Below are positions 12,417-24,630 of a stretch of DNA of 64,000 nucleotides, piece by piece. The first letter of the stretch is position 1. Each line of letters starts with the position of its first letter. The position numbers and the translations under genes were made by a program. Source of the DNA: Episyrphus balteatus (lineage: Eukaryota; Arthropoda; Insecta; Diptera; Syrphidae); the NCBI RefSeq assembly GCF_945859705.1, contig NC_079136.1, forward strand, positions 82,212,867-82,276,866, written 5' to 3'. The notes under the pieces were generated by a model. The model was not told the DNA's origin, searched no databases, and saw only the letters and a list, made by a program, of their open reading frames with translations.

Positions 12417-12930
12417 CCCTTTCGGACCCAGCGTTACATTTTTTAAAAAATTCGTAAAAAATATTAAATTAAACAATTTTTTAGGTAACGATGGCTTAAT
12501 TGAAAGATAATAATGCCTAGTTACTGGATTATTACACTATCATACCTTTAATTTTTTTGTTTCGAAAAAGGGACTGAAATTCACATTTTTTTTTTTTTTT
12601 GCAAACATTTTTTTTTATATATGGTCATAATTTTGAAAAAAAGATATAAAAAATGTTAATGCAGAAAGTGTTATGTTTTTTTTGCTTAGTAGAAGTAGCA
12701 TATATTATAGTTTAATAAAAAGTTATTTTCTCAGTTCTCCGACTTTTTTTGGTGGTCATAGGCAGTGATGTTACTTACATGTAGCATGAAAATAACACAT
12801 TAGTTTTGCTATTTAATATTTTGGAAAATAACTTTTTGCTATTCATATTTCTAAGTTGTGATGTTTTTGACCCGATAATACCGAAAAAACATTTTTTAAT
12901 AATGATTTTCATAGCTTGGGTTCGAAAGGG
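12417..12930. mobile_element. piggyBac-type MITE in TTAA
   Basis: The element is 514 bp and flanked by TTAA on each side (12413-12416 and 12931-12934). The left end starts CCCTTTCGGACCCAGCG and the right end is the inverse of CCCTTTCGAACCCAAGC. A TTAA target with CCCTTT termini is the hallmark of the piggyBac superfamily. The interior is AT-rich without an ORF, so this is a non-autonomous element. Confidence 0.8.
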
Positions 12931-13401
12931 TTAAGGTTTTTCGAATTTCACGACAAAAGAGTAAAATAATTTTGTTGACGTTTATAACTCTCATAAAAAG
13001 TTGCGCATACACCACAGTGACCCATTTCAATCATTTCTTTTGTACTAACAAAATTTAAAGATTTTCTGTGGCGGATCAACTTATTGACCATTTTCTAACC
13101 TCTTAAAACCTGTATAATAAGAAACTTGACATTTAAGGTTCTAAGATCACAAGGCCACTCTTCACTTCTCTTTCATTCATATGACATTGAATTTTTTTCC
13201 CCTAAGGACAACAAAAATATCCTTTGTCATCAGCAGTTTGCTTATCAATTAGTCAATCACTATATAAGAGTGCCTCATTTTTTGATGACCAATTGGTAAT
13301 CGATCCACACTAGAGTGAGTGGATAAAATTTCGCGTATATCACACTATACGATGTAAGTTGGTGTAATAACAAATTGTTAACATTTTGTTTACGTCAAGT
13401 A

Positions 13402-13424
13402 TATAAAACGATACCGCTCACTCA
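13402..13424 (+). promoter_or_regulatory. Possible TATA core promoter
   Basis: TATAAA at 13402-13407 is followed about 18-22 bases later by TCACTCAAG, which resembles an insect initiator. An ATG ATG pair follows near 13443, but that frame stops after about 19 codons, so no gene can be attached unless an intron intervenes. TATA-like strings are common by chance in such AT-rich DNA. Confidence 0.2.
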
Positions 13425-14532
13425 AGACAAACTCTTAAGCAGATGATGCTGGTACTTATTCATATCAAGCACCCAATTTGCTTTCGAAATAAACCCCTAT
13501 AGCTACCTACATCACAGAAAAAAATATAAATATAAATAAAATCCAAAGTAAGACGTCACATTTGTCCCACTTGACACATGATTCTCTCTGCTTTCATTCA
13601 CACTTACGATAAAATCTCCTTCAATCAAAAAATATAAAACATATCTTCTGAAGAATATTTTGTTCTCAACCGCACCCTCTCTTCTCTATATTCTGTTTTA
13701 TAAATATGGAAAATCATTCATGCAAATGCATCGTAGCTTTTCATATAGCTCCAAGCGAAGCGATAGAGAGGGGGAATATATCACATCCGGTATGCATCAA
13801 TGAACTACTTTTATTAATTTTTGGTAGTTTCCACTTGACTAGCGTTATCCCTAACACCCTTTGGCATTTATTTAACAAACAACACACACAGCAAAGCACA
13901 AACTTATATACAAAATGCAATTCCTTTACTGTATAGCTGGCTCCAAAAGCCCCCCATATCTTTCTATCATAACAAAATACAAAAAGGATTTGGTGCGAGT
14001 TCCCGACATTCTATAATCCATACATATATCCTGTGTTTGCAGGTTTTATAACAACGTCATCGTTTCCTCCTTTTTTTATCCCCAATATATATCTCCTATC
14101 ATAAGTCCTAATGCCCTAACGTAAACGTTCTAGATTTATACAAGAATTGTGTTGTGCTGTGCTGTGTTGTGTTGTTGTTGGTGTGCGTTTGGCTTTGTAT
14201 GGAAATGTGAGGGTGATATTGTGCTTAGTGTTGTTATTGATTTGGGTCGGTGTACAAAAGGACGACGACAAAAACAGGACAACCGGGTTTTTGTTACTTA
14301 GTTGTGAATAACAACACATCTATATACACGTGGGCATAAAGTGAATATCTAAATTGCACACGGTATACAACAAGGTGTTATAGATTGTTTAGTATTCAGG
14401 GCTGGGGTGTAGGATCTATCAAATAAAGAGGGGCTTTATGTATTAAGGAAAACTTAAATGGATGGTTTAAACATATCGGTTAGATTTTTTATATTAGTTT
14501 GATGATGAAGAGTTTCCCACTCAGGCGTTTAA

Positions 14533-14897
14533 TTTGTAATTTTTTTACCTGAATGCATAGGCGTATTCATCTGTAAACCAAAACTTGATTCGAGACTTTG
14601 GTCCGCAGATATCTGCCTCAAAATTTAAGAAAAAAAGAAAAAAATATTTGGATGCGAATAACTCAGCAGCCAGACCTCCAAGAATCTTTTGGTTTTCAGT
14701 TATGAATAGATCTTAAGAAGACCTTTCATTTGATATCTCACTTGATGAATTTTTTAAAATGCAATTTTTTCTCGAAAATCTGAAAAAAATAAATTTGTAA
14801 TTTTTTAACATAGGTAAATGCATAGGCCTGTTGACTGTGAATTTATATCTTTAAATTAAAACTTGTTTGGAGACTTTCGTCCGCAGATATCTGTCTC
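14533..14897. repeat. Diverged direct repeat, ~260-bp spacing
   Basis: Segment 14533-14619 recurs at 14793-14897. Both contain TTTGTAATTTTTT, ATGCATAGGC, AAAACTTG, GAGACTTTSGTCCGCAGAT and ATCTGYCTC in the same order. The spacing is about 260 bp, which suggests an old tandem duplication or an iterated repeat-element arm. Confidence 0.55.
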
Positions 14898-15469
14898 CGG
14901 GGGTATGAACAAAATGTACTTGGTTCAGTGTTGCCAGAGGATCAGTGTTTTTATTCTCGCTCCTTAAAACTCTACTATTTCCGATTTATCAATATTTGGC
15001 TCCTTGAATTATGAACTTGTCGATTTAAGGCTACTTTAAAATTTAAGCATTTAACAAAAAAAGTCCACCAGAGATATGAGCAGACACAACAAATTGATAA
15101 CATAATAAAAAAACAAACAAATAATACATGACGTTTTTCTTTTTGACTTGTAGGAAATTTTTGAGCGATTCTAAACGAAACTGTCATTTCATATAAAACT
15201 TCATTAATTTTTGGTTTTTGTTTATACCGGAAGATGCCGGCCGACTGTCTTGAGAATCAATTTTGTTTCTTATTTTTTTATCAAACCACTAAAAAATAAG
15301 TGAAGTTGACTTCGCTCAGCTCTTCACTCGATTTGCTCGCTCGTTTTATTTTTTGTTTTTTTACTGAGCAAATCGATGAAGTTTGGAGCTAAACAATTTT
15401 GTGCTCTGATATATTTGAGCTAAAAACATAGTAGATATTTTGTTTAAGAGTTCTGTGATCTGCTCTGAG

Positions 15470-16250
15470 TTAGAAAAGAAAAACGTCAACAGTTCTTCTT
15501 TGATAGATTCTTCAGCATCATCGGTTTGAACAAGGGTTATATTTACAAAGCTTAGTTTCTCTGATCTCGAATAAAAATGGTAGTTGAATTATTAAAACAA
15601 TAATCTTGTTTGGATCAACGAAAGCGCAGCCTTTTGGTTGAAAATGCACCAAACGTTGCGTCCGGTCGTGATTCGGTAAAAAATTAATTCCTTATTACTG
15701 TAATTGTTGAGTATGGTGCGGCTCAAAAAGGCGTGCAATCTGCTGTGTTTCTATGGTGGTTCGGCGGATTTTCAATTTTATCGAAGACACAGGTTCATTA
15801 TAGAATTTTTCTCACATCTCTTTCCTTACATGCTTTCTAAATTTAAATGTAAATCTGTTGATGATGTGCAACAAAGAGCAGTTCCTGGTATTTATCAGTT
15901 AGCATTGGTGTACCGCATATCTTGAAGCTATAGGGAAATGGTCGTGGTGTCGATGATTTACCGAGTCGATCGCTTTGGTGCGTTTAAAAGTAGACTTTTT
16001 GTGTTTGATTTTAAAATTCCAGAAAATAATGTTTGATTTGCAATGACGAAGAAGGTTTGGAAATATTGAGGTGAGATAAACATCCGAAGGACAGCAGCCT
16101 TGTGTAGCACATTTTTTTTTTTTGGCATGATTTTGCCACGGATTTAACAACGATTTTGACGGTTTTCAAATCCGAAGAGATACCGATTGCTTTCTCTGTA
16201 GTCTTGAATAACACAACAAATTTTCCATTGGCATTATCGAATTCCGCTGT
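15470..16250 (-). pseudogene. Possible degenerate transposase-like gene
   Basis: Two overlapping minus-strand frames (15899-16150 and 16011-16214) and stop-interrupted continuation to about 15480 give fragments whose spacing recalls insect DDE transposases with an N-terminal helix-turn-helix. Examples are an EKAIGISSDLKTVKIVVK-like segment, an RDVRKIL-like segment and an RRTTIETQQIARL-like segment, followed by an acidic tail. Several stops and frameshifts interrupt it, so it cannot be functional. Base composition is less AT-rich than the flanks, which fits former coding DNA. The family is not firmly recognised and the reading could be wrong. Confidence 0.3.
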
Positions 16251-18560
16251 TTTTGTGTTTAACTCTTAAATCTACCGGATAAATAACTCGACATAGTCTA
16301 AAAACGTCGGGTCTAAAAACGGGCTGAGTTTGAAGTTTCCTTCAAAGTTGTACTAAGCTTATTGACTGTGTTTTAAGTGACAGCTCCTCTTTCTTTCTTT
16401 CTTCTTCTCATCCCAAAATTTGGTGTCATTTAAGCTTTGCCAGTTTAAAAATTGTTTATTTAAAAAAAAAAACTAACTCATTAGATACACGGGCCTGCTC
16501 TTTCGATTATAATGTTCACAACAGTGTACCTTTGTTTATGTCCTTGTTCCTAACCATAGCTTCTAACATAGCATTTCTAGTTGATTTACTGTCACCAAGC
16601 GGAGAATAGTGATTTTTGTGTGATAAGAATTTAGGAACGAGACGGTGGTATTAGCAGCTTTATAACTTTATATATGTATCTGTGCATTTTGTGACTGAGA
16701 AGAGCTCCTCTAGGCTCTAGGCTTTCGTAGAACTCGCAACTATACCACGAGCTATTTAAATTGATGTTTTCTTGACTGCCATCACTCTTTGTATGTAGAT
16801 ATGTTTAAAAAAAAAAAGTGTGTCCCTAGTGCACACTTTTTGCTGGTTTTGATTTCTCGTCGCTCGTTTTTACTACAATCCTTTGAGCCTTTTTTTTACT
16901 TTTTTTGTTGTTGTTTTTGTTGGAATTGGATATGGTGTGAGTTGGTGTGGAATCGTATACTTGCGCGCCGTCAACTGTGTGTGTGTTTGTTTATAGTGGT
17001 AAATGTTGTGTTTTATACACGTCAATTTATTTATTTTTTTTTTTTTTGGTCGTAAAGCAAAAAGGATACAAAAAAAAAAATAATGTCCTGGCCAAATAGA
17101 GTGGGTTTGTAGGAGAGTCGTATATTCCTCGATTTCGCGTAAATTTCACCCGTTCACGAGTGAACGGTCGTTTTCTTTTTTTACATATACATAAAATACT
17201 AGATATGGTTAGTAGGGCGGCGGCGATGGCGAGGATGGGTGGTGGAAGGAAAAGCATTGGAAGGACATAAAACAGCATTCTTAGCAACCTTATACCTCCC
17301 CTCCGGTCTTTTTGTATGGTTGTTTAAAATTTATCGCTTCGCAACTTTTCTTTTGGTGTTGGTGTTGGTTGGGTTTTGATTGTGTTGTGTTTCTGGTTCT
17401 GTTTATAGATGACATTTCATCGTGTTGTTGCGAGCTGCTGAAAGTTTATCCTTGCTCTAATTGCGGGAAAAAAAATTATATACATTAAAAAATGTTGCTA
17501 GAGAGCGAATAGCTATAGTGTTGAAACTTGAAATATTTCACCGCTAATTCTATTTTATTTTTCTTGTTGGTATTTGTTTATTTTTTTTTTTGTGTATTTG
17601 TATATTTATATGTGGGTAAAAGGTATGCACTAAATTTTATGTGTGATTTAAATGAGCAAGAAGTGTTTTGGATGAATTGGTTTTGGCAGGTATATTATGC
17701 ATGTATGTATGTATGAATCTTGATTTATAGATATGTATATAAATATTTTTTGGGAGGCTATAATGATTGAAATAAGTTATCATTTGTCATGCAACAACAA
17801 TGAAAAAGGTATTTTTGAACACATCAAGGAGTAAATAAGCGAAAACGTTTAAGTATTTTGCCATTGTTTAAATAGTTTTGACATGCGAATTTCGAATTCT
17901 ACTGTAAATGGTTTGGAATGTGTGGCACATTTGAGTGCTGCTACAAGCTATAGTCTTATTAACGGAACCATAAAGGCAAAGGCATTCATAATTACCTATG
18001 TATATTTCCAAGGTGATTGTTTTAATGAGTTTACTTACATGTTTAAAAGCATAGTTTTTGCAGGATAGGATGTGGAAGTTATTTTGAATGAGGAAGTAGG
18101 TATAGGTAAGCACGTACAAAATTAATAGGTATAATCTAGGAAAAAATGACTACAATTTAGTAATTTTTGTTGCTATAAAAAGAGCCTCGCCAATAAACAA
18201 AAAAATCTTAGCAAAATCTTTATTTTCAGAAACTAACACTAGATTTTGTTGTTAACGAATCTCTGTATGTCTAGAAATAGTTTAAAGTAGATATGAGTAC
18301 CTAACAAGACGGCTCGTCCAAATTATCGGAATACCGCTGACAAACAAAATCATACATACCTACTTTTTTTCCGAAGAACAAATAGAGTTATTGGTGGTCA
18401 AAAACGATATTATTTAACAATTAGATACATTTAAAAGCATGTCCTGACAAAATCCCTATTTCTATAAAGATATTTAATACCATTTTTTAAACAGTATTTA
18501 ATGTAGACAAGAATCTCATCAAACATTTTTCCAAAATATAGGTACCTATTTCAAATGAGA
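16251..18560. other. Spacer, no gene supported
   Basis: A locally GC-richer patch (about 16900-17420) contains GT-rich and GGCGGCGATGG-type strings and a short palindrome CGTTCACGAGTGAACG (17153-17168). Open frames on both strands are low-complexity. A (ATGT)n microsatellite lies near 17700. Nothing else is recognised. Confidence 0.4.
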
Positions 18561-20830
18561 TAAAACTTTAACCCTCTTGGAGTGCCATATAGCGTCAAAA
18601 ATAAAATCTGCAAAAATTAGGGGATTTTTTTTATTATTTTGAAATAGTTTCTCTACTTAGAAACTTGATTCTCCAAAAACCCTTAAATTACGAACGCCCT
18701 AATGTTCAAACTTTTTCTATAAAAAATGTTAATGGGAAATTTGTAACTTTTACCGTTAATTTTGGTTCCTTTAAAATTATCCACTAAAAAATGTTTTATA
18801 AATTTATAAATACATATATTTGTAGTTTTACTTGCTCTATAGGGCAAGTATTGGTTTCGTGTCGAAAAAAAAATTGAGGTTTTAATCAAAACCAACATTA
18901 CGATGATGGAGAATTCCGAAAAAGTGGGTCCCGCAATTCCGTCTGTGCGTCTCACAGTGGGGCACCTTGTATGGGAGACCGGAAACAACTCAATTAAGAC
19001 TAAACTACTGAACCAATTTTCATGAAATTTGCAGGAAAAGTAGCTAATAGCAAGACAAACCTACATCAATGACCACCCATTGCCACGTCCACTCAGAAAA
19101 AAATTATATTAAAAAATCAGAAATCAAGTTTTTGCAGCTGTAAATGACTTACTTCCAATCGCTTTTTTAGAAAAATCAAATTTTTTTGAGTTTATTTGAA
19201 CATTTAATTAATAAATACCGTTTAATTTTTACATAAATAAAAAAAAAAATAAAAAATTTTCAAAAAAGGAAAAATATCCAAAAACGGTAGGTATGGCATT
19301 TTTTTTCAAAATTTAACTTTCTTGGAAACTTTTTTTTCCTTGGTTAGTTCTAAAATTTAAACGGCTACCAAGCCTAAACTTTTCCTTCAATTAGCGGAAC
19401 ATTCCATCAAATCATTCCATCCTTTTTTTGGAAACAAGTGGAACTAAAGATAAGAGAGGCTTCAAATAACCAGTTTTACTGTATTCCGATTCCGATAGTT
19501 ATAAATAAAGTCAAAAAAGTGGCTTAGTGAAAAAAACATTTGTTTTAATAGGTAAATGTGCAATGCAGGTTTCATTAACACAAACTCCTGATCCCAACAG
19601 CGACTTAATTGGGAAAAACTTTAAAATTGTGGGTTTAAAATTTTGTTTTGCAATCTTATCAAAAATTTTGGGCTGTTTAGCAAAACGGACTTCACATTCA
19701 GATTCAGCATACCAAAATACATTTAGAAATAAAATAGCTGCATATTTCTTTTTTGCCTTATTTTTTTTTTGTTTTTTGAATGACTTTTTCAGATTGAAAT
19801 TGCTATAAAAACCGAATACGGACGTCTTCGGGTGAGATTTTTTTTGAAAACTGCTGAGATTTAACACTATCTAACGAAACCTATCCGCCAACAGAGGCAA
19901 ACAGAGGAAGTAGTTAAAACCTTATGTGAACATAAAAAGTCACTAAAATGGAATGTTTTTTGTCAAAAAAATCGTATTCAATTCTTTTTCGCTAAACTAA
20001 TGTACCATATTGTTTGTCAATTTATTTTAAGCCTATTTACAAAAAAAGTTGGTTCAAACCTTGAAATTATACGGTAAATGGATCATTTTGAAACTACTTG
20101 TATTTTTATCAGTTTTCACTATTTTTCAACTTTGAGCGATAATCTCCAGGCCCACAATTTTTTTTTTGAAAAACAGTTTTCATTTTCTGATTCTTCAACT
20201 AATTTACTGTTAGAAACACGTGCAGTATCAAATAAATCGTACTTCCGAAAGTTGGGTTTTTTCCGCCTTTTCCCCACTGTGCGTCTGTGCGTCCATGTCC
20301 ATCTGTACACATTTCCACAGCCTAAACGGGTGGGTGGATTTTCTTCAAATTTGGTACATGTGATTTTTATGGAATTCTGAAAGTTTTATTTTTCGCTTGG
20401 AAAGTTTTTCATTTCAAACGAATTTACTCGAAAACGGCTCTAACAATTTTGATTAAACTTTGCAGACGTAATATTCAAAGCAATTGCGATAAAACTGCGT
20501 TTTTAGTCTTTCTCAAAAATGTCAAAAAAGTGTACCTCCCATAAAAAATTTTCAAACTATACCAAATAACTCAAAAACGGCTCTAACGATTTTTATTAAA
20601 CTTTGTAGAAGACGTAATATTAAAAGCGCTTGCAATAAAACTACATTTTTATTTTTTCCAAAAAAGTGAAATAGAAATTTTTTTTCATTTAACAATATTT
20701 TGCCGTAAATGTCGGCTCTTCCCCAATATATTTTTTTTTTTTTTAAATGTATATAGAGCCAGCTTTTAAAAATCTACAAGTAAACTAACATAAAAGTGCT
20801 TTGAACTGCAAGAGCAAGTACGTGCAACCC
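18561..20830. repeat. Degenerate interspersed repeats (GGCAAGTATTGG / CTGTGCGTC type)
   Basis: Several old repeat fragments share short motifs with other places in the window. GGGCAAGTATTGGTTTCGTG at 18842 resembles AGAGCAAGTACGTGCAACCC at 20810, a segment at 34355 and an inverse at 25837. GTCTGTGCGTCTCACAGTGGGG at 18940 resembles CCACTGTGCGTCTGTGCGTC near 20275. These look like several decayed members of one or two families whose full length I cannot define. The open frames at 19511-19867 and 20078-20380 show no known domain. Confidence 0.45.
20410..20655. repeat. Two-unit diverged tandem repeat
   Basis: A unit with AACGGCTCTAAC, TTAAACTTTG, GACGTAATATT, GCRATAAAACT and TTTTTAGT/TATTTT occurs twice in a row, starting near 20432 and 20575. 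The units are about 140 bp and differ by small indels. Confidence 0.6.
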
Positions 20831-20879
20831 TAGTCGTGCATTTTATTTTTTTCAGCCTTTGTTTTTACGTTTATTTTTT

Positions 20880-21590
20880 TTTCGGAAAACGGACAAAATC
20901 CCAAAAATTTGAATCCAGAAAGTCCAGAATCCCAAAAATCCAGAATCTAACCCATAATCCTCATTTATACACATTCACATTTCACACATTTTTTAAATAC
21001 AATATTTCAAAAAAAAAAAAAAAAAACTAATAACTAATAAAACTGCAACCTACTTACTAGTTTGAGAGGAAAAACGGGAGTGGGGTCGAAATTCCGAAAA
21101 TCTTCAACCTAGAATACCCAAAATCTAGAACACCTTGATTCCCCAAAAACCCAAAATCTCGAATTGGATAGCGAAATCCCGAAAAGTTATATAATTTGAA
21201 AAATTTGTGCAAATTTTTCATTTTATACCTACATATATAATTTTTCGGGATTTCGGTTTGGAAAAAATAATTTTAAGTGTTTAGTTAACAAGTAAAGGCG
21301 TAGTATCCGTTAATATGTAGCTCTTTGGAAATAATTTCAAGCTCTTATTGTTCTTTCAGCTGTGTTATGATGTAAATGAATCAAGTGGAAAAAAAAAAAT
21401 TATTGAACTACATAAAATCAATACCTAAAGAGTTTTTTTACTTTTCTGTTTTACTTTCGTAATTTTGGCCTTTTTCGGGATTTTTCCGGATTTTAGGTTT
21501 TCGGAATTTTGGATTTCCAGGATTCTGGGTTTTCTGTAGTCAGAATTGAAGGAATGTATCCGTCCTCCCACTACTCTGATATCCGATTCC
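20880..21590. repeat. Iterated CCAGAATCCCAAAA-like foldback
   Basis: Segments 20890-20960 and 21060-21190 contain many variants of a short word like CCCRAAAATCCAGAATC. Segment 21470-21590 contains the same word reversed (TTTCGGGATTTTTCCGGATT and so on). The outer parts are complementary (AGTGGGG... at 21079 and ...CCCACTACT at 21571), giving a foldback of roughly 520 bp. A fly low-complexity repeat class is the simplest reading. Confidence 0.55.
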
Positions 21591-21807
21591 GATCATTTTC
21601 TGAAGTAACGAGCATGCTACTGTACTACTACTGTACACTGTTTAATGCGTCCTGAGACCTGACCGATGTGCCTAGCCTTAAACCACATTAAATTCTGTTT
21701 AGGTAGGTACATGCTTTTACTTTGAAAGCACGTCATAATCAGTTGATATATTTAATAATAAAATCCATTTCATCAAAGTAACACTTTCTTTAGAAAAAGC
21801 ACAGTAA

Positions 21808-22229
21808 GAGCCAATTTTTCAATCTTCTAATAAACAGTCAGTTAACTGTTCGACGAATAAAGTTATTAGGCTCATAAACAATCAGATAAAAACATTGAAT
21901 TTTTCAATCAAGAATAATTTATTCTACAAAATAACAAAAAAAAATTGTCAAATTCAAGAATATTTAAAATTATTCGTCATTTTTATTAATGATTGTTTTT
22001 GTTTTCTTGTCTTCCACTGTATTTTTTTTCAAAACACAAAATTTTTGACAACTGACACAATATTTTTGTTGAGATTATTCCTTAGAATAATTTTTATTCG
22101 TCTCTGAAAGAAGCAGATAGTTTTATTCTTAGGAATAAGCTATATCTGCTTGTTGAAAAATTGATTTTCTCTCTATCCTTAGGAATAAGTACTAACTGAC
22201 TGTTTAACTGACTATTGAAAAATTGGCCC
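21808..22229. mobile_element. PIF/Harbinger-type MITE, copy 1
   Basis: The element is 422 bp and flanked by the direct repeat TAA (21805-21807 and 22230-22232). The ends are GAGCCAATTTTTCAAT and the inverse of GGGCCAATTTTTCAAT, with complementarity continuing further in. Three-base TWA duplications and GRGC-type ends fit the PIF/Harbinger superfamily (Tourist-like MITEs). A near-identical copy lies at 27342-27767. The interior has no transposase. Confidence 0.85.
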
Positions 22230-22232
22230 TAA

Positions 22233-23944
22233 TACTTGCAAAGCTTCACACATTTAATAAGAAATCACATTGAATTGGGACCATTCTCTCATAAATTGAA
22301 AAGTCAATCACATGCCTTTGAGCAGTATTTGACTTTGATATTTACTATTATTCCAGGTCCACTATGAATGTTCTGTTCTTGATTTCAAAAACGAATTCAG
22401 TATACATATTTTGAAAAGCAGTACAAAGTTCTTTCAGTAGGTATGATTTTTCAATCAAATCAAAGACCATATTCCTACACAAAAGCATGTCATTCATTTT
22501 TTTGGAAATAAAAATTTAAATTGTAGTTAAAGAACCTACCTTACCTAGCCTTAAGTTAATTTTTTGAAATATTCAAATTACTTATTCTGCATGCCTACAC
22601 GTGTAGGTACTAATAGTGAAGTGAATTTCAAACCAATTTTCCATCATATGCAGATTACAATTCCCTAAGAGACGTGTAAAATATCATAAATTCACATTTC
22701 TAAAGTGCACAAAATGCAATCCTCAATGGATTTCCTATGCGATTATATCTCTTTTTAATGTCATCTCATTCTCTACACACACTACGTGCATGTGACTATA
22801 TGTATTGCATATACGTTCATTATGTATTATATGTTTGTAGATTTGCACTCGAAAAATGTCGATTTATTTATAGGTCATCGATTAGTGCATACTTGTTCCT
22901 TGAGAGGGTATTCATTTTTATTGGTTCTGAATCGACTATTAAACCTGAGATTATAAAGTGATAAATTGTTGGGCTATTAAAAAAACAAAAAAAAAACAGA
23001 AGAAAAATAATAAAAAAAAAAATCAAGAAAACACAAAAATCAATGGGGAAGAATGTTCTATTGAGGGGGATTGAGAATTTATCTGTTTTGAAAAACGTCA
23101 CTGTTCATGGCAGAGAGTGTTTGCATTTTAAATTTATTGCGACATTATTTTTGTTTGGGGTTAGGGACATGACTTTTGGTCTCATATGATCGTTAAAATT
23201 ATAGCATTTAGTATTTCGTTTGTCGACTCTAATTTTTTTTTAAACCTATTTGAAATTTAAACTCATAGTTTGGAATAAAACCTGAATTATGTATTTAATA
23301 TGAGGCGTTTAGAAAAATAAGTCAATTTCAAATTTGTGCATTATTTTGAAGCTTTTTCTCAAGAACTAGAACAAGCACTTTTGAAATAAATGTTTTACAG
23401 ATCAATAGCTCTATACTTAAGAATTTTTTTCTTTCATATACTGTTTGATATAAAATGAAACCCTTAATTTGTAGGACCTTAAAACATCCAACCTATAGGG
23501 AAGTGGACTCGAGCCATTATTATTCTGAACGCCTTATGTACGAAAACATTTCGACGTTCAAAAGTCGGACTTGTAAGAGTTTTATAAAAACCGTCAGATA
23601 TAAATAGATTTTCCAAAAAAGCTGGGACTATAGTCTTCTTCATCTATCCATTGTTATAATATCACGCCTATCCTGCCCTGTTACTTCTTGCAAACAAAAT
23701 ATTAAAAATTTCTTATCCTATTTTAGTATTGGCAGCTCTTGATTTTTTTTTTTTTTGAACAACCTTGGTTTTCTTTGACTGTGGCATTTAATTTACTGAT
23801 ATGGCTAGCTTTGAATACAAAAAACATGTTTTCCGAATTGATTATTTTAAATATTGGGTGACATTACTTTAATTTATTTCAATTCGTTAAATACTAACGT
23901 GAATATACTTATACATGTATACATAATACTTAAATCTAAATTAA
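22233..23944. other. AT-rich spacer, nothing recognised
   Basis: No gene supported. The frames at 22737-22961 and 22868-23101 are AT-driven shadows. Confidence 0.5.
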
Positions 23945-24596
23945 TTACTCTAAGCTATTGAAAAACATTGTTTTGAATTTAATGCATTTAAAATTGTCAT
24001 TTACAGACTCGATACAAAAGTAAAGTTTATTGAATATTATTATCAATTGATTGAGGGGGTTATTTGCACCATAGTTCGATCTACTAAAAATAAGGCACAA
24101 TGGTTGGCGTAACCTTATACTTGTGCGACTATAACTGAAATTTAACCGACTTAGAACCGATGGGGATGATATTGACCCATTGATAATTCCAACAATAAAA
24201 CAAAACTGCAAATACTTTCTATGGTCAGTAAGTGAAGGAAGATTTATTAATTTGAGTCTTTGAGAGTAAGGGGGAAGTAAAATTATCATGTGAAGGAAGA
24301 AAACGAAGACAGAAACGCGAAAACCTTCTCTGTATTGCTTCAAGTCTTGTTATATGAGTGGCATAGTAAGGTGACCACACTACACAGCTATATTCGAGTA
24401 TTGGTCTTACATAATCATTTTTAGAAAAAAAACAAAACCGACTTCCATGGATCAAAACTGGGTTTTTTTGTTTTTAAAATAGTTCCTATGGCTAAAAGTG
24501 AACGAAATTGAAATGGGACCACACTGCAGCCACCAGCTTTCCAATACAAAAAGAATTATCAAAATTGATTCACTCAGTCCAAAGTTATGCGGTAAC

Positions 24597-24630
<34 letters not shown>

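Larger units (their letters stand above)
12935..15470. other. Spacer with mixed composition
   Basis: This is less AT-rich than its surroundings between about 13250 and 14350, with a GT-rich tract around 14145-14185. No credible ORF was found. It contains a second copy of the CCACAGTGACCC motif (13000-13023), two possible TATA boxes (near 13263 and 13402) and a diverged direct repeat (14533-14897). Regulatory DNA of an unseen gene is possible but unproven. Confidence 0.4.

Noticed and set aside
13706..13936. 76-codon frame downstream of the possible promoter
   Set aside because: No domain, no signal peptide and ordinary composition; probably chance.
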